The notes under the pieces: generated by a model
Database searches by the model: none
What the model saw: the letters and a program-made list of their open reading frames with translations, nothing else
What the model was told of the DNA's origin: nothing
Program-made: the position numbers and the translations under genes
In this document: in pieces, positions 1-9,282 of the stretch
How positions within the stretch are numbered: the first letter of the stretch is position 1
Layout of the letters: every line of letters starts with the position of its first letter
Assembly (NCBI GenBank): GCA_002413745.1
Contig: DHXP01000038.1
Coordinates: 1 to 64,000 of the forward strand
DNA: 64,000 nucleotides
Source of the DNA: Flavobacterium sp. UBA5153
GTDB taxonomy: Bacteria; Bacteroidota; Bacteroidia; Flavobacteriales; Flavobacteriaceae
Reading direction: 5' to 3'

Positions 1-119
1 TCAGTTTGCTCCGGAATATCCAAAACATACAGATATCTTTATATTCTTGCCGTATTTATATGATATGTAAAAAAATATATAGATTTTTATATTAAGTTAG
101 GATTATTAAAATATATTCA

Positions 120-127
120 TATATTTG
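120..127 (+). promoter_or_regulatory. Probable -7 promoter element of the susCD operon
   Basis: The octamer TATATTTG matches the Bacteroidota -7 consensus TAnnTTTG exactly. It lies 11 bases before the palindrome at 139-152, so a repressor bound there would cover the start of transcription. No convincing -33 element was found. The assignment is by consensus only. Confidence 0.45.
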
Positions 128-137
128 TTAAATGAAA

Positions 138-153
138 CTGTGCAGGGGCACAG
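138..153. promoter_or_regulatory. Palindromic operator 1, upstream of susC
   Basis: CTGTGCAGGGGCACAG is an inverted repeat of CTGTGC and GCACAG around four bases. The core TGTGC-N4-GCACA recurs at 12377, 15890 and 34956, each time 58 to 105 bases before a start codon of a sugar-utilisation unit. Short palindromes of this kind are typical of LacI-family operators, and a LacI-family gene lies at 11294. The pairing of regulator and site is inferred. Confidence 0.75.
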
Positions 154-257
154 ATTAAAAAAAAATATATTTTTCAAGAATTATATTTTTAAGAAAATTT
201 GTCTAAATCTTTTTTACAGTTTCAGAAATCTAATTAACTAACAAAATATTTATTAAA

Positions 258-3200
258 ATGAAAAAACAATTTGCGTTTTTAATTTCATTTGCATTGTTGC
301 TGGTTACTCAAATTATGAGTGCTCAGAGTATTACTGTGAGTGGATTAATTGTTGATCAATCTGGAAAAACCATTCCAGGTGCGAATGTTGTCGAAAAAGG
401 AACTACAAATAGTGCTGCTGCCGATTTTGACGGAAAGTATGCTATTAAGGTTTCTGGACCTAAAGCTGTTTTGGTTTTCTCGGCAATTGGTTTTAGTTCA
501 AATCAGGTTACTGTAGGACAAAAAAAATCGATTAATGTTACTCTTCAAGACGAAGCTACTTCGTTAAAAGAAGTGGTGGTTGTAGGGTATGGTACTGCAA
601 AGAAAAAAGATTTGACAGGATCTATTGCTTCAGGAAATTTAAAACAATTTCAAGAAGCTCCAAACACCAACATTTTGCAATCATTAGGCTCTTTGCCCGG
701 TGTTGTTATTGGACAATCCAATCAAGCGGGAACAGATCCAACTATTAAAATTCGTGGGCAAAATACATTGAGCGGAAATACAGGTATTCTAATTGTATTG
801 GATGGTGCTGTATATCGTGGCAAATTCACGGATATTAATCCTAAAGATGTTCAATCTTTGGATATATTAAAAGACCCGAGTAGTAAAGCAATATATGGAG
901 CACAAGCTGCCAATGGTGTAATGATGATTACAACTAAAAAAGGTAAAAAAGGTTCAAAAACAGTTATTGATTATTCTACTTTTTATGCTATTCAACAACC
1001 TGTTAAAAACAGAAGAGTTTTGAATAGAGCTCAATTTGAAGAAATGGCACGAACTGCAAATTATAATAATGCAGGAGTTCCGGGTTATCTTGCGCCAGAT
1101 TATACGAAACCTAATCCAGCTTGGAATTACATCAATAATAGTGGTGGTGCTTTTATCCCAACTTTTGTATCTTCTTGGAATGCAGGAACTGATTATGATT
1201 GGTATGGTGATGCAACCAATAATTCGATGTATACTTTAGATCATAATGTAAGTTTGAGAGGAAGTACCGAATCTACAACCTTTTTCCTTTCAGGAGGATT
1301 TACTGAGCAATTGGGTTGGGTAATTAATGACAATTATGCGCGTAAAAGTATTAGGATTAATGTTGAAAATAAACCTAAAGAGTGGTTAACCATCGGTGCT
1401 AATGCATTTGGTGCTTTTTCTGATCGTTCTGGAGTTTCTCCTGATTTGGTTTCATTGTCAGTAATGCACCCGGGTGCATCGCCTTATGGAGCTGATGGAA
1501 AATATTTGTTAAATCCTGTAGGGGGTTCAACTATAAATCCATTTTTGCAAGTAACACAAGATAATTTAGACAAACAAAATAATATTTCATTGCTTCTTTA
1601 TGCCGCAGCTGATATTCCAGGAGTAAAAGGATTGAATTACCGTATTAATTATAGCAATAATTACAGATGGAATCAGTTTTATAATTCTAGTATTTATAAT
1701 ACAGGATCTGCTTCAAAAATTAATCAAGCGACTATTGATACTTCGTTAGATAATATCTTTAGTTATAACCGTCGTTTTGGTTCTGATGAAAAACATGGCG
1801 TAAATATTACAGCAGTTCTTGGAAGTAATTCAGTAGATTACGAAGGAACAACAGCTAGTGCTAGTCAATTTAGTAATTTGGCTTTGTCTTATAATAGTTT
1901 GGAGCAAGGGAATCCGTTGTTAAATAAAGTTTCTTCTGATGCTTGGGCTGAAGATTTTTTATCACAAACTGGTAGAGTTGTTTATGATTATGATGGAAAA
2001 TATTTTGTAAATGGTAGTATTCGTAGAGATGGTTACTCAGGGTTTTCAGCTAATCATAAATGGGGAACTTTTCCATCATTTGGTTTAGGTTGGAATATTA
2101 CAAAAGAAAATTTCTTGGCAGATGCGAAAAAGATTGATTTGTTGAAATTGCGTTTTAGTTATGGAGAAAATGGTAATACCACTTCTAGATATAGCTCATT
2201 GGCTCGTTTTTCAGCAGATGCAGCTTCGCAATATGTTTTTGGAGATGGTGGTTCAACAGTAAATGGTATTTCTCCTTCAACTTTGGCTAATCCTGATTTA
2301 GGTTGGGAAACGACTATTGGTTACAATATAGGTTTTGATTTTGGCTTCTTTGATAATCGTATAACAGGAACTGTTGATGCTTATAAATCCAATACAAAAG
2401 ATTTATTGTGGGACTTGCCTTTGCCAACTATTACAGGCTTTTACAGTATTAAACAAAATGTTGGAGGTATCGAAAATAAAGGAATTGAAGTTTCTGTGAA
2501 TTTTAATCCAGTGCGAACTAAAGACTGGGATTGGACTTTCGGAGTTAACTATTCTAAAAACGAAAATGAAGTTACTTCATTGTTTGGAAAAGATATTGAT
2601 GGTAATGGAGTAGAAGATGATTTGTTTCCTACCAATAATGATGGTTCTGGAGGTTTGTTTATAGGTCGTCCAATAGGTACCATTTACCAATATGTTGAAG
2701 ATGGAATCTACCAATTAGGTGATGTTGTACCAACAGGATTTAATGTTGGAGGTTGGAAAATAAAAGATATTGCTGGAAACCCAGATGGGACTCCAGACGG
2801 AAAAATAACCGCTGCTGATAGAACTTTTATTGGCACAACAAATCCAGATTATCAAATAGGTTTTTCAAACAATTTGAGATGGAAAAACTTTTCGTTGAAG
2901 TTCTTTATCAATAGTGTTCAAGGTGGTATTGGTGCCAATAATCCTTGGGGAGGTCTTGCAGGTGCCAATGGTGCTTATGGAACTATTAGTAACATTGTTA
3001 ACAATAATAGGTACAATGATATTGATTCTTGGTCACCTAGCAATCCTGGAGCTGAGTTTGCTATGGCTGGTTCAACAACTGGAGGTGTCAATTTCACTCC
3101 TTACAGAGACAGAAGTTTTGTTCGTTTGAATGATATTTCATTTACTTATGAAATGGATAAAGATTTAATTAGCAAAACACCTTTTGCTAGTATCAAATTT

Positions 3201-3362
3201 TTTGTAAGTGGTAAAAATTTATACACTTATACAAAATGGAAAGGATGGGATCCAGAAACAGGGCAAGGGCTTATCGCTATCAATCCGACTACAGCTAATA
3301 ATAATACAAGTGGATTACCTGTTATGAAAGCAGTAAGTTTTGGTCTAGATATGTCATTTTAA
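258..3362 (+). CDS. SusC-family TonB-dependent outer-membrane receptor
   Basis: This 1034-residue protein should import oligosaccharides across the outer membrane, driven by TonB. Residues 1-22 form a signal peptide ending SAQ. A carboxypeptidase-regulatory-like beta domain follows at about 24-95 (VSGLIVDQSG, GANVVEKGT). The plug comes next, with the SusC-type segment KEVVVVGYGT at about residue 104 and IYGAQAANGVMMITTKKG near 212-229. The rest is the beta-barrel. The length is normal for SusC. It is followed 19 bases later by susD, the usual pairing, and is preceded by operator 1. The ligand cannot be read from the sequence; the enzymes downstream suggest a glucuronate-containing glycan. Confidence 0.95.
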   Translation: MKKQFAFLISFALLLVTQIMSAQSITVSGLIVDQSGKTIPGANVVEKGTTNSAAADFDGKYAIKVSGPKAVLVFSAIGFSSNQVTVGQKKSINVTLQDEATSLKEVVVVGYGTAKKKDLTGSIASGNLKQFQEAPNTNILQSLGSLPGVVIGQSNQAGTDPTIKIRGQNTLSGNTGILIVLDGAVYRGKFTDINPKDVQSLDILKDPSSKAIYGAQAANGVMMITTKKGKKGSKTVIDYSTFYAIQQPVKNRRVLNRAQFEEMARTANYNNAGVPGYLAPDYTKPNPAWNYINNSGGAFIPTFVSSWNAGTDYDWYGDATNNSMYTLDHNVSLRGSTESTTFFLSGGFTEQLGWVINDNYARKSIRINVENKPKEWLTIGANAFGAFSDRSGVSPDLVSLSVMHPGASPYGADGKYLLNPVGGSTINPFLQVTQDNLDKQNNISLLLYAAADIPGVKGLNYRINYSNNYRWNQFYNSSIYNTGSASKINQATIDTSLDNIFSYNRRFGSDEKHGVNITAVLGSNSVDYEGTTASASQFSNLALSYNSLEQGNPLLNKVSSDAWAEDFLSQTGRVVYDYDGKYFVNGSIRRDGYSGFSANHKWGTFPSFGLGWNITKENFLADAKKIDLLKLRFSYGENGNTTSRYSSLARFSADAASQYVFGDGGSTVNGISPSTLANPDLGWETTIGYNIGFDFGFFDNRITGTVDAYKSNTKDLLWDLPLPTITGFYSIKQNVGGIENKGIEVSVNFNPVRTKDWDWTFGVNYSKNENEVTSLFGKDIDGNGVEDDLFPTNNDGSGGLFIGRPIGTIYQYVEDGIYQLGDVVPTGFNVGGWKIKDIAGNPDGTPDGKITAADRTFIGTTNPDYQIGFSNNLRWKNFSLKFFINSVQGGIGANNPWGGLAGANGAYGTISNIVNNNRYNDIDSWSPSNPGAEFAMAGSTTGGVNFTPYRDRSFVRLNDISFTYEMDKDLISKTPFASIKFFVSGKNLYTYTKWKGWDPETGQGLIAINPTTANNNTSGLPVMKAVSFGLDMSF

Positions 3363-3381
3363 TTTTTAAAATATAACAATT

Positions 3382-5079
3382 ATGAAAACAATATTTAATA
3401 AATTTTTAGTATTATCCCTTTCGATAGGGATGCTAGTATCTTGTAGCGATGCAGTACTTGACGAAGTGCCTTTGGATTTTTATAGTCCAGAAAGTGCCTT
3501 TTCTAATGTGGCTGGTTTTGAAGCTGCTTTGACTGGTCTTTACGCAAAAGAACGTGGAGTGTATTATAGCGGAGGAGATGTTAATTTTTCGTTACTTTTC
3601 GGTACGGATACCTTTATGGAAGCAAGGTTTGTTGGTTTTGGTACTGATGAAAAAATTATCGATTTTCAAAAAGCATTCGCACCAACTAAATATGTTCCAA
3701 AATACTATTGGGATGAAAATTATAAAATTATTAGTGCGGCCAATGTAATTATAAAAGGTGCAGAAGTTTCGACTTTACCTCAAGCGAGTTTAGCACCACT
3801 TGTGGTTGAAGCTAAGTTTTTTAGAGCTAAGGCATATCGTGATTTAGTTTACTTGTATGGTGATGTACCTTTGACATTAGAGCCAGTTACCGTAAGAAAG
3901 GACGACTTTGTACGTGCCCCTAAAAAAGAGGTGTTAGAACAAATGGTAAAAGATTTCCAGGAAGCGGCTGAAAAATTGCCTGCTATCTCAGCAGTTAAAG
4001 ACGGTAAAATATCAAATATTGTTGCCTATCATTATTTAGCAGAAACCTTAATTACACTCGGTAAAAATGCAGAAGCTGTCGTTGCGTTAAATAAAGTTAT
4101 CGGAGATCCAAACGTGAAATTGATGACGGCTCGTTTCGGAAGACGTAGTTCGGTTTTTGGAAAAGATGTTTATTGGGATTTATTTCAAAGAGGCAATCAA
4201 AATCGTGCTAGTGGAAACAAAGAAGCTTTATGGGTGGCTCAAATTGAAGAAGATGTGCCAGGTGGATTCGTAGACACAAAAGGAAGAAATAATAATGTTT
4301 TAGAGCGTATGCACGTTCCTGCCATTTGGTCCCTTACTGATAATAAAGGAAAACCTGGTTTTTTGGGTAAAGCTTCTTCTGATAATGTTGGTGGTAATGG
4401 TGTTTCCTTTTTACAGCCTACGCCTTATCTAGATACAACAGTTTGGCCTGCAGGTTGGACATCAGATATAAGATGTAATAATGCCAATTTCCTTAAAGAT
4501 TCTTTTTATGATAATCCTGCTTCTGTAGCTTTTGGAAAAAGTATCAATGATCCACTTTACCGTTCTTCCAATCGTGGAACTACTCCAGCTGCGGGTTCTT
4601 GGCGTTTTTACAGATGGTTTGTAAAAGCTACTACTCCAGGAGATCATCCTACTTTTTTGAATGATCCAACACAAGTGAACAGTTTTAATCAAGGTGGTAG
4701 TGGAGGAACTTATCACGATATGTATATTTTGCGTTTGTCGGAATCTCTATTGTTAAGAGCAGAAGCTTATTTAAATCTTGGTAATACTACTGCTGCGGCT
4801 GCTGATATTAATATTGTTCGTAATAGAGCATTAGCCACACCAGTTACACCAGCTGAAGTTACAGTAGATTATATCCTTGACGAACGCGCTAGAGAACTAT
4901 GTTTAGAAGAACAACGTTCTATTACATTACGTCGTCTTGGTAAGTTTGTAAGTCGCGTTAAATTGTATAATCCTTACTCTGCACCTTTTGCTTTACCTTA
5001 TCATGAATTAATGCCCATACCTCAAAATACAATCGAGGCAAATTTAGGTGCGGTTATGCCACAGAATCCAGGTTATTAA
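3382..5079 (+). CDS. SusD-family surface glycan-binding lipoprotein
   Basis: This 565-residue protein should be the lid and glycan-binding partner of the SusC barrel. It begins with a lipoprotein signal (SIGMLVSCSD, lipobox Cys at about residue 21). It shows the SusD/RagB pattern: an N-terminal TPR-like region (KFFRAKAYRDLVYLYGDVPL) and a C-terminal region with LRLSESLLLRAEAYLNLGN and LDERARELCLEEQR. It lies 19 bases after susC, so the two are co-transcribed. A hairpin after the stop may lower expression of the catabolic genes relative to susCD, which is inferred. Confidence 0.95.
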   Translation: MKTIFNKFLVLSLSIGMLVSCSDAVLDEVPLDFYSPESAFSNVAGFEAALTGLYAKERGVYYSGGDVNFSLLFGTDTFMEARFVGFGTDEKIIDFQKAFAPTKYVPKYYWDENYKIISAANVIIKGAEVSTLPQASLAPLVVEAKFFRAKAYRDLVYLYGDVPLTLEPVTVRKDDFVRAPKKEVLEQMVKDFQEAAEKLPAISAVKDGKISNIVAYHYLAETLITLGKNAEAVVALNKVIGDPNVKLMTARFGRRSSVFGKDVYWDLFQRGNQNRASGNKEALWVAQIEEDVPGGFVDTKGRNNNVLERMHVPAIWSLTDNKGKPGFLGKASSDNVGGNGVSFLQPTPYLDTTVWPAGWTSDIRCNNANFLKDSFYDNPASVAFGKSINDPLYRSSNRGTTPAAGSWRFYRWFVKATTPGDHPTFLNDPTQVNSFNQGGSGGTYHDMYILRLSESLLLRAEAYLNLGNTTAAAADINIVRNRALATPVTPAEVTVDYILDERARELCLEEQRSITLRRLGKFVSRVKLYNPYSAPFALPYHELMPIPQNTIEANLGAVMPQNPGY

Positions 5080-5101
5080 TATTTTTTTGGTTGTTAGTTT
5101 T

Positions 5102-5125
5102 AAGGCTCTGAGTATTCAGGGCTTT
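5102..5125 (+). terminator. Hairpin between susD and uxaC (attenuating or partial terminator)
   Basis: The arms AAGGCTCTGA and TCAGGGCTTT form a 10-pair stem with two G-U pairs and a GTAT loop. An AT-rich stretch follows but there is no long T run. It may act as a leaky terminator or an mRNA-stabilising 3' structure. Confidence 0.5.
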
Positions 5126-5177
5126 ATTAATTTAAATAAATAAAAATTATCAGTTTATGATTCTTTAATTCACAACT

Positions 5178-6587
5178 ATGGAAAACTCAGAATTTCTTGG
5201 CCCAAATTATTTTTTATCAAATAAAGTTTCTGAAGTTTTATTTCATGAAATAGCGCACACATTGCCAATAGTTGATTACCATAATCACCTAAATGTTTCC
5301 CATTTAGCAACAAATTATGCTTTCAAAAATATTGGTGAGTTATGGGTTTCAAAAGATCCGTATAAACATCGAGCGATGCGAATTAATGGTATACCAGAAA
5401 AATACATTTCAGGTGACAGTACAGATAAAGAGAAGTTTATGCATTGGGCCAAAACTTTGCCAAAAACTATGGGAAATCCTTTATTCCATTGGTCTTGTAT
5501 AGAGTTGGATAAAGTCTTTGGAATTAAAAAAATATTAACGGAATCAACAGCCGAGTCAATTTGGAACAATTGTAATGAACAATTGCAAGACAGCAAATTT
5601 GCGGCAATTCCATTATTGGAGAATTGGAATATAGATACTTTGTGTACTTCCGATTATTGGTTTGATGATTTGTCTTTACATAAAAAAACTTCTTCACAAG
5701 CAAAATTTAACGTTTTGCCCTCTTTACGTTCTGATATTGCAAATAATATTTCTTTGTGGAAAAGACATAATTTTATTGAAAATTTAGCTATAATTTATCA
5801 AAAAGAAATTAATTCACTTACTGATTTTCAATCAGCCCTTCACAAACAATTGCATCATTTTAATGAAAATGGTTGTAAATTGTCTGATCATGCTCTCGAT
5901 TCAGGTTTTGTGTTTGTTCCCACTTCTGAATCTGTGGCCACGCCACTTTTTAAGACTTGGATAACAAATCAATCGTTGTCTAATTCAGAGATTATTCAGT
6001 TACAATCTTATATATTGGCTTTTTTAGGAAAAGAATATGCAAAATTGGGTTGGACAATGCAGTTGCATATCGGGGCACAACGGCATACGAGTTCAAGATT
6101 GCGGAAATTAGCAGGCTCATCTGGTGGCTTTGCAGGTATTGGAACTGCCGCAGATATTGCCAGTATTTGTTCGTTTTTAAATCTTTTGGAGTCAGAAGAT
6201 TGTCTGCCTAACGTAATTCTATATACGTTGAACCCTTCCGATAATGAGGCTTTTGCTTCTTTAACAGGATCCTTTTCCCAAGAGGGTAAGCCAGGCAAGA
6301 TTCAATTTGGACCTGCTTGGTGGTACAACGATCATTTTGATGGTATAAAAAGCAATTTACTCACAATTGCCAATTATTCTTTATTGAGCCGATTCGTTGG
6401 CATGACCACTGATTCAAGAAGTATTTTATCGTTTTCTCGACACGAATATTTTAGAAGAATTTTGTGTAATATAGTTGGAGAGTGGGTTAATAAAGGATTA
6501 TTGCCCAATGATATGGATTTATTAAAGGATTTAATAACAGCAGTATGCTATACCAATAGCAAGCAAATGATAGCCAATGGAAAATAG
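5178..6587 (+). CDS. uxaC: Uronate isomerase (glucuronate/galacturonate isomerase)
   Basis: UxaC converts D-glucuronate to D-fructuronate, or galacturonate to tagaturonate, in the cytosol. At 469 residues it has the family's usual length. The amidohydrolase-type metal motif DYHNHL is at residues 33-38, and the late signature TDSRSILSFSRHEYFRRI is present, as is GSSGGFAGIGTAADI. There is no signal peptide. Its last 11 bases overlap the start of the SDR gene, indicating translational coupling. Because a mannonate dehydratase rather than an altronate dehydratase follows, the glucuronate branch is the likely route. Confidence 0.93.
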   Translation: MENSEFLGPNYFLSNKVSEVLFHEIAHTLPIVDYHNHLNVSHLATNYAFKNIGELWVSKDPYKHRAMRINGIPEKYISGDSTDKEKFMHWAKTLPKTMGNPLFHWSCIELDKVFGIKKILTESTAESIWNNCNEQLQDSKFAAIPLLENWNIDTLCTSDYWFDDLSLHKKTSSQAKFNVLPSLRSDIANNISLWKRHNFIENLAIIYQKEINSLTDFQSALHKQLHHFNENGCKLSDHALDSGFVFVPTSESVATPLFKTWITNQSLSNSEIIQLQSYILAFLGKEYAKLGWTMQLHIGAQRHTSSRLRKLAGSSGGFAGIGTAADIASICSFLNLLESEDCLPNVILYTLNPSDNEAFASLTGSFSQEGKPGKIQFGPAWWYNDHFDGIKSNLLTIANYSLLSRFVGMTTDSRSILSFSRHEYFRRILCNIVGEWVNKGLLPNDMDLLKDLITAVCYTNSKQMIANGK

Positions 6588-7413
6588 TAATAGAGTAGCG
6601 GTAGTCACTGGGGCTGGAGGAACATTATGTTCTGAAATGGCAAAGGATTTAGCCAAGCAAGGGTATAAAGTTGCCCTTTTGGGGAGAACTTTAGAAAAAT
6701 TAAAAATTGTTGAAGCTCAAATTCAATCTGCAGGGGGTATTGCAATATCAATATCTGCCGATGTTTCGAATGAAAATTCTATAAAAGAAGCCAATGAGGT
6801 AATTATTAAGGAGTTGGGATTTTGTTCTGTTTTGATAAATGGTGCTGGAGGCAATCAAATGGAAGCCCTAACGAATATTAATGAGTTTGACGAAAGGGAA
6901 TTGAGTGATGATCCTGGTATCAAAGGTTTTTTTAATTTAAATATGGATGTTTTTGAGAATGTTATCAATATCAATACTATGGGAACGGTAATCCCTTCCT
7001 TTGTTTTTGGAAAAGTGATGGCTCAACAAAAGTCTGGTGTGATTATTAATATTGCTTCTATGAATAGTTTTCGTCCGCTGACCAAAGTGGGTGCCTATGG
7101 AATGGCAAAAGCCAGTGTTGTTAATTTCACCCAATGGTTAGCCACTTATTTGGCTCCAGCCAATGTAAGAGTAAATGCAATTGCTCCTGGATTTTTCTTA
7201 AATGACCGAAGCAGGAAAATTATGTACAATGAGGATGGTACACAAACCCAAAGGGCACATAATGTTTTAGGGCACACACCGATGAAACGGTTTGGCGAAG
7301 CATCAGAACTATTAGGATGTATGAATTGGTTAATTGATGAAAAAGCCGCTGCATTTGTTACTGGAATTGTGGTTCCAGTCGATGGAGGATTTTTAGCATC
7401 CTCAGGCGTTTAA
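6577..7413 (+). CDS. SDR-family oxidoreductase, probable fructuronate reductase (mannonate dehydrogenase)
   Basis: This 278-residue short-chain dehydrogenase has the nucleotide-binding glycine motif TGAGG at residues 11-15, NGAGGNQ in the middle, and the catalytic pair Tyr174 and Lys178 (YGMAK) preceded by IASMNS. Position between uronate isomerase and mannonate dehydratase predicts reduction of D-fructuronate to D-mannonate. SDR proteins fill this step in many Bacteroidota in place of the long-chain UxuB. The gene overlaps uxaC by 11 bases. Family assignment is firm; the substrate is inferred from context. Confidence 0.87.
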   Translation: MENSNRVAVVTGAGGTLCSEMAKDLAKQGYKVALLGRTLEKLKIVEAQIQSAGGIAISISADVSNENSIKEANEVIIKELGFCSVLINGAGGNQMEALTNINEFDERELSDDPGIKGFFNLNMDVFENVININTMGTVIPSFVFGKVMAQQKSGVIINIASMNSFRPLTKVGAYGMAKASVVNFTQWLATYLAPANVRVNAIAPGFFLNDRSRKIMYNEDGTQTQRAHNVLGHTPMKRFGEASELLGCMNWLIDEKAAAFVTGIVVPVDGGFLASSGV

Positions 7414-7454
7414 GACGATTTCTATTATTTAGCATTAACATAAAATAAAAAATT

Positions 7455-8198
7455 ATGAGTGTAGATCAATATAAAAAAGAAGTTAGCATGATGAAGTTGG
7501 ATAAACTCATTGAAATGCGCGAGAGAATTTCTACAGCTGTTTTTCCAATCTCGGACAATGAATTATTAAGTCGTTATGAAGCACTTTATACGGGAGCTAT
7601 TAATGATGTATTACGAGAGTTTTGTTTTATGAATCAGGCTTTGCCTAATCATATTATTCCACTTCGTGAATATCGTACTGTAGCAGGATTTGCTTTTACT
7701 GTCAAAAGTTCTCCAAGTACAAAAGTCTCTGGCGAAATGGAGTTTCGGACACAGATGCTAGACGAAATGAAAGAAAATGCTTTTGTGGTATGGGATAGTA
7801 GCAAAGATGAAGAATCTACTTCTTGGGGCGGCGTTATGACAGCTACTGCAAAAGGAAAAAAAATTAAAGCAGCCTGTTTAGATGGTGGAATTCGAGATAC
7901 ACATCAAATTTTGGAAGCTGATTTCCCCGTGTTTTATAAATATCGCTCTTCAAACGGAAGTCTAGGGAGATGTTTAATAACAGCTTATCAAGTGCCATTA
8001 CAAATTGGCAGCGTCATTTTGAAACCGGGAGACGTTGTTCTTGGCGATGTTGATGGAGTTTTGGTAGTACCTCGAGATATTGCATTTGATGTTTTGGTTC
8101 GAGCAGAAGAAATCAAAGAAAACGAAAAAAAGATTTTTGGCTGGGTTGCCGAAGGTCAAAGTGTAAGAGACATTACAGATAAAGGAGGTTATTTTTAA
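7455..8198 (+). CDS. RraA-family protein (HMG/CHA aldolase-like fold), cytosolic
   Basis: This 247-residue protein has the RraA fold signature. DGGIRD at residues 143-148 supplies the conserved Arg147 and metal-binding Asp148, and GDVVLGDVDGVLVVP follows near residue 193. Catalytic members of this family are metal-dependent retro-aldolases or decarboxylases of oxo-acids, while E. coli RraA itself is an RNase E inhibitor. Lying between the SDR and mannonate dehydratase genes, it most likely handles an oxo-acid of the uronate pathway, perhaps as a KDG-type aldolase, since no kdgK or eda is present. That role is a hypothesis. No signal peptide is seen. Confidence 0.8.
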   Translation: MSVDQYKKEVSMMKLDKLIEMRERISTAVFPISDNELLSRYEALYTGAINDVLREFCFMNQALPNHIIPLREYRTVAGFAFTVKSSPSTKVSGEMEFRTQMLDEMKENAFVVWDSSKDEESTSWGGVMTATAKGKKIKAACLDGGIRDTHQILEADFPVFYKYRSSNGSLGRCLITAYQVPLQIGSVILKPGDVVLGDVDGVLVVPRDIAFDVLVRAEEIKENEKKIFGWVAEGQSVRDITDKGGYF

Positions 8199-8301
8199 TT
8201 CATAAAGGAATAAAATGAAATGCTCAGGACTAATTTTTCATATACAAGAATGTTTATCAAAGCGTTCTATATGACCTATAAAAAACAATAAAAATAAACA
8301 G

Positions 8302-9273
8302 ATGAAATTAGCTTTTTTGTTTTTTGGGAATACACCTGATGAAAAATGGCAACTTTGTAAACAAATGGGTGTAGATTATGCCATTGCAAAATTAGCTCCT
8401 GAACTTACTCAAATGCCGTCAATTGATAATTTGGAATCTTTTGAACGTTCCAAAGAGATTTATGAAAAGGAAGGATTCAAATTGTATGGTTTAGAAGGGG
8501 ATCAATTTGACATGAATCGAATTAAATTGGGGTTGGAAGGAAAAGAAAAAGATGTGGAAAAGTATTGTAAAATGCTCGAAAACATGAACAAAATGGACGT
8601 TCGATTATTATGTTACAATTTTATGGCTACGGGTTGGTATAGAACACACAAAGATTTAAAAGAAAGAGGAGGTGCAATTGTTAGTGGTTTCTCTTATGAA
8701 ACTGCAAAAAAGGAACCTGTTTCAAAGTATGGTATATTTAGTGAAAATGAAATTTGGGATAATTATCAATGGTTTATTGAACAAATTATGCCAGTAGCTG
8801 AATCTAATGGAATAAAAATGGCGCTTCACCCAGACGATCCTCCCATAACTCCTTTACACGGAATTAGTCGGATTTTTACTTCTGCCAGTGCTATTGATAA
8901 AGCGTTATCTTTGAGCGATAGCCCTTCACATGGACTCACATTTTGTCAAGGAACATTCACAACTATGAACGAAAATGTATTGGAGATGATCCACAAGCAC
9001 GGGAAAAATAAAAAAATATTCTTTGTTCACATAAGGGATGTAATTGGAACGTCAGATAATTTTAGAGAAACTTTTCATGATAATGGACCAACAAATATGT
9101 TTAAAATGATGAAAGCTTACAAAGAGGTTGGTTTTGATGGGCCTTTGCGTTCAGATCATGTTCCAACTATGGCAGGAGAAAAGAACGAGAATGTTGGGTA
9201 TGAAATGAAGGGAAACCTTTTTGGAATTGGGTATATAAAAGGGTTAATTGATGCTTGTGAAGATATTAATTAA
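8302..9273 (+). CDS. uxuA: Mannonate dehydratase, short form
   Basis: The enzyme should dehydrate D-mannonate to 2-keto-3-deoxygluconate. UxuA hallmarks are present in order: LLCYNFMATGW near residue 101, HPDDPP from His176, FVHIRD, then FHDNG, and RSDH at 283-286. At 323 residues it is clearly shorter than E. coli UxuA (about 390). The missing part is the helical insertion after the CYNFM segment, so it is a compact relative. Start is the first ATG. It is separated from the RraA gene by 103 bases with no obvious terminator. The name is well supported by motifs; a related sugar-acid dehydratase is possible because of the short length. Confidence 0.8.
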   Translation: MKLAFLFFGNTPDEKWQLCKQMGVDYAIAKLAPELTQMPSIDNLESFERSKEIYEKEGFKLYGLEGDQFDMNRIKLGLEGKEKDVEKYCKMLENMNKMDVRLLCYNFMATGWYRTHKDLKERGGAIVSGFSYETAKKEPVSKYGIFSENEIWDNYQWFIEQIMPVAESNGIKMALHPDDPPITPLHGISRIFTSASAIDKALSLSDSPSHGLTFCQGTFTTMNENVLEMIHKHGKNKKIFFVHIRDVIGTSDNFRETFHDNGPTNMFKMMKAYKEVGFDGPLRSDHVPTMAGEKNENVGYEMKGNLFGIGYIKGLIDACEDIN

Positions 9274-9282
9274 GGTTTCAAT

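Noticed and set aside
138..153. CRP/FNR-type site reading of the palindromes
   Set aside because: CRP sites are TGTGA-N6-TCACA. The arms here are TGTGC and GCACA with a strict four-base spacer, and a LacI-family gene is close by.
1036..1239. Small + strand frames inside susC and other genes
   Set aside because: They are out-of-frame shadows without their own leaders or recognisable products.
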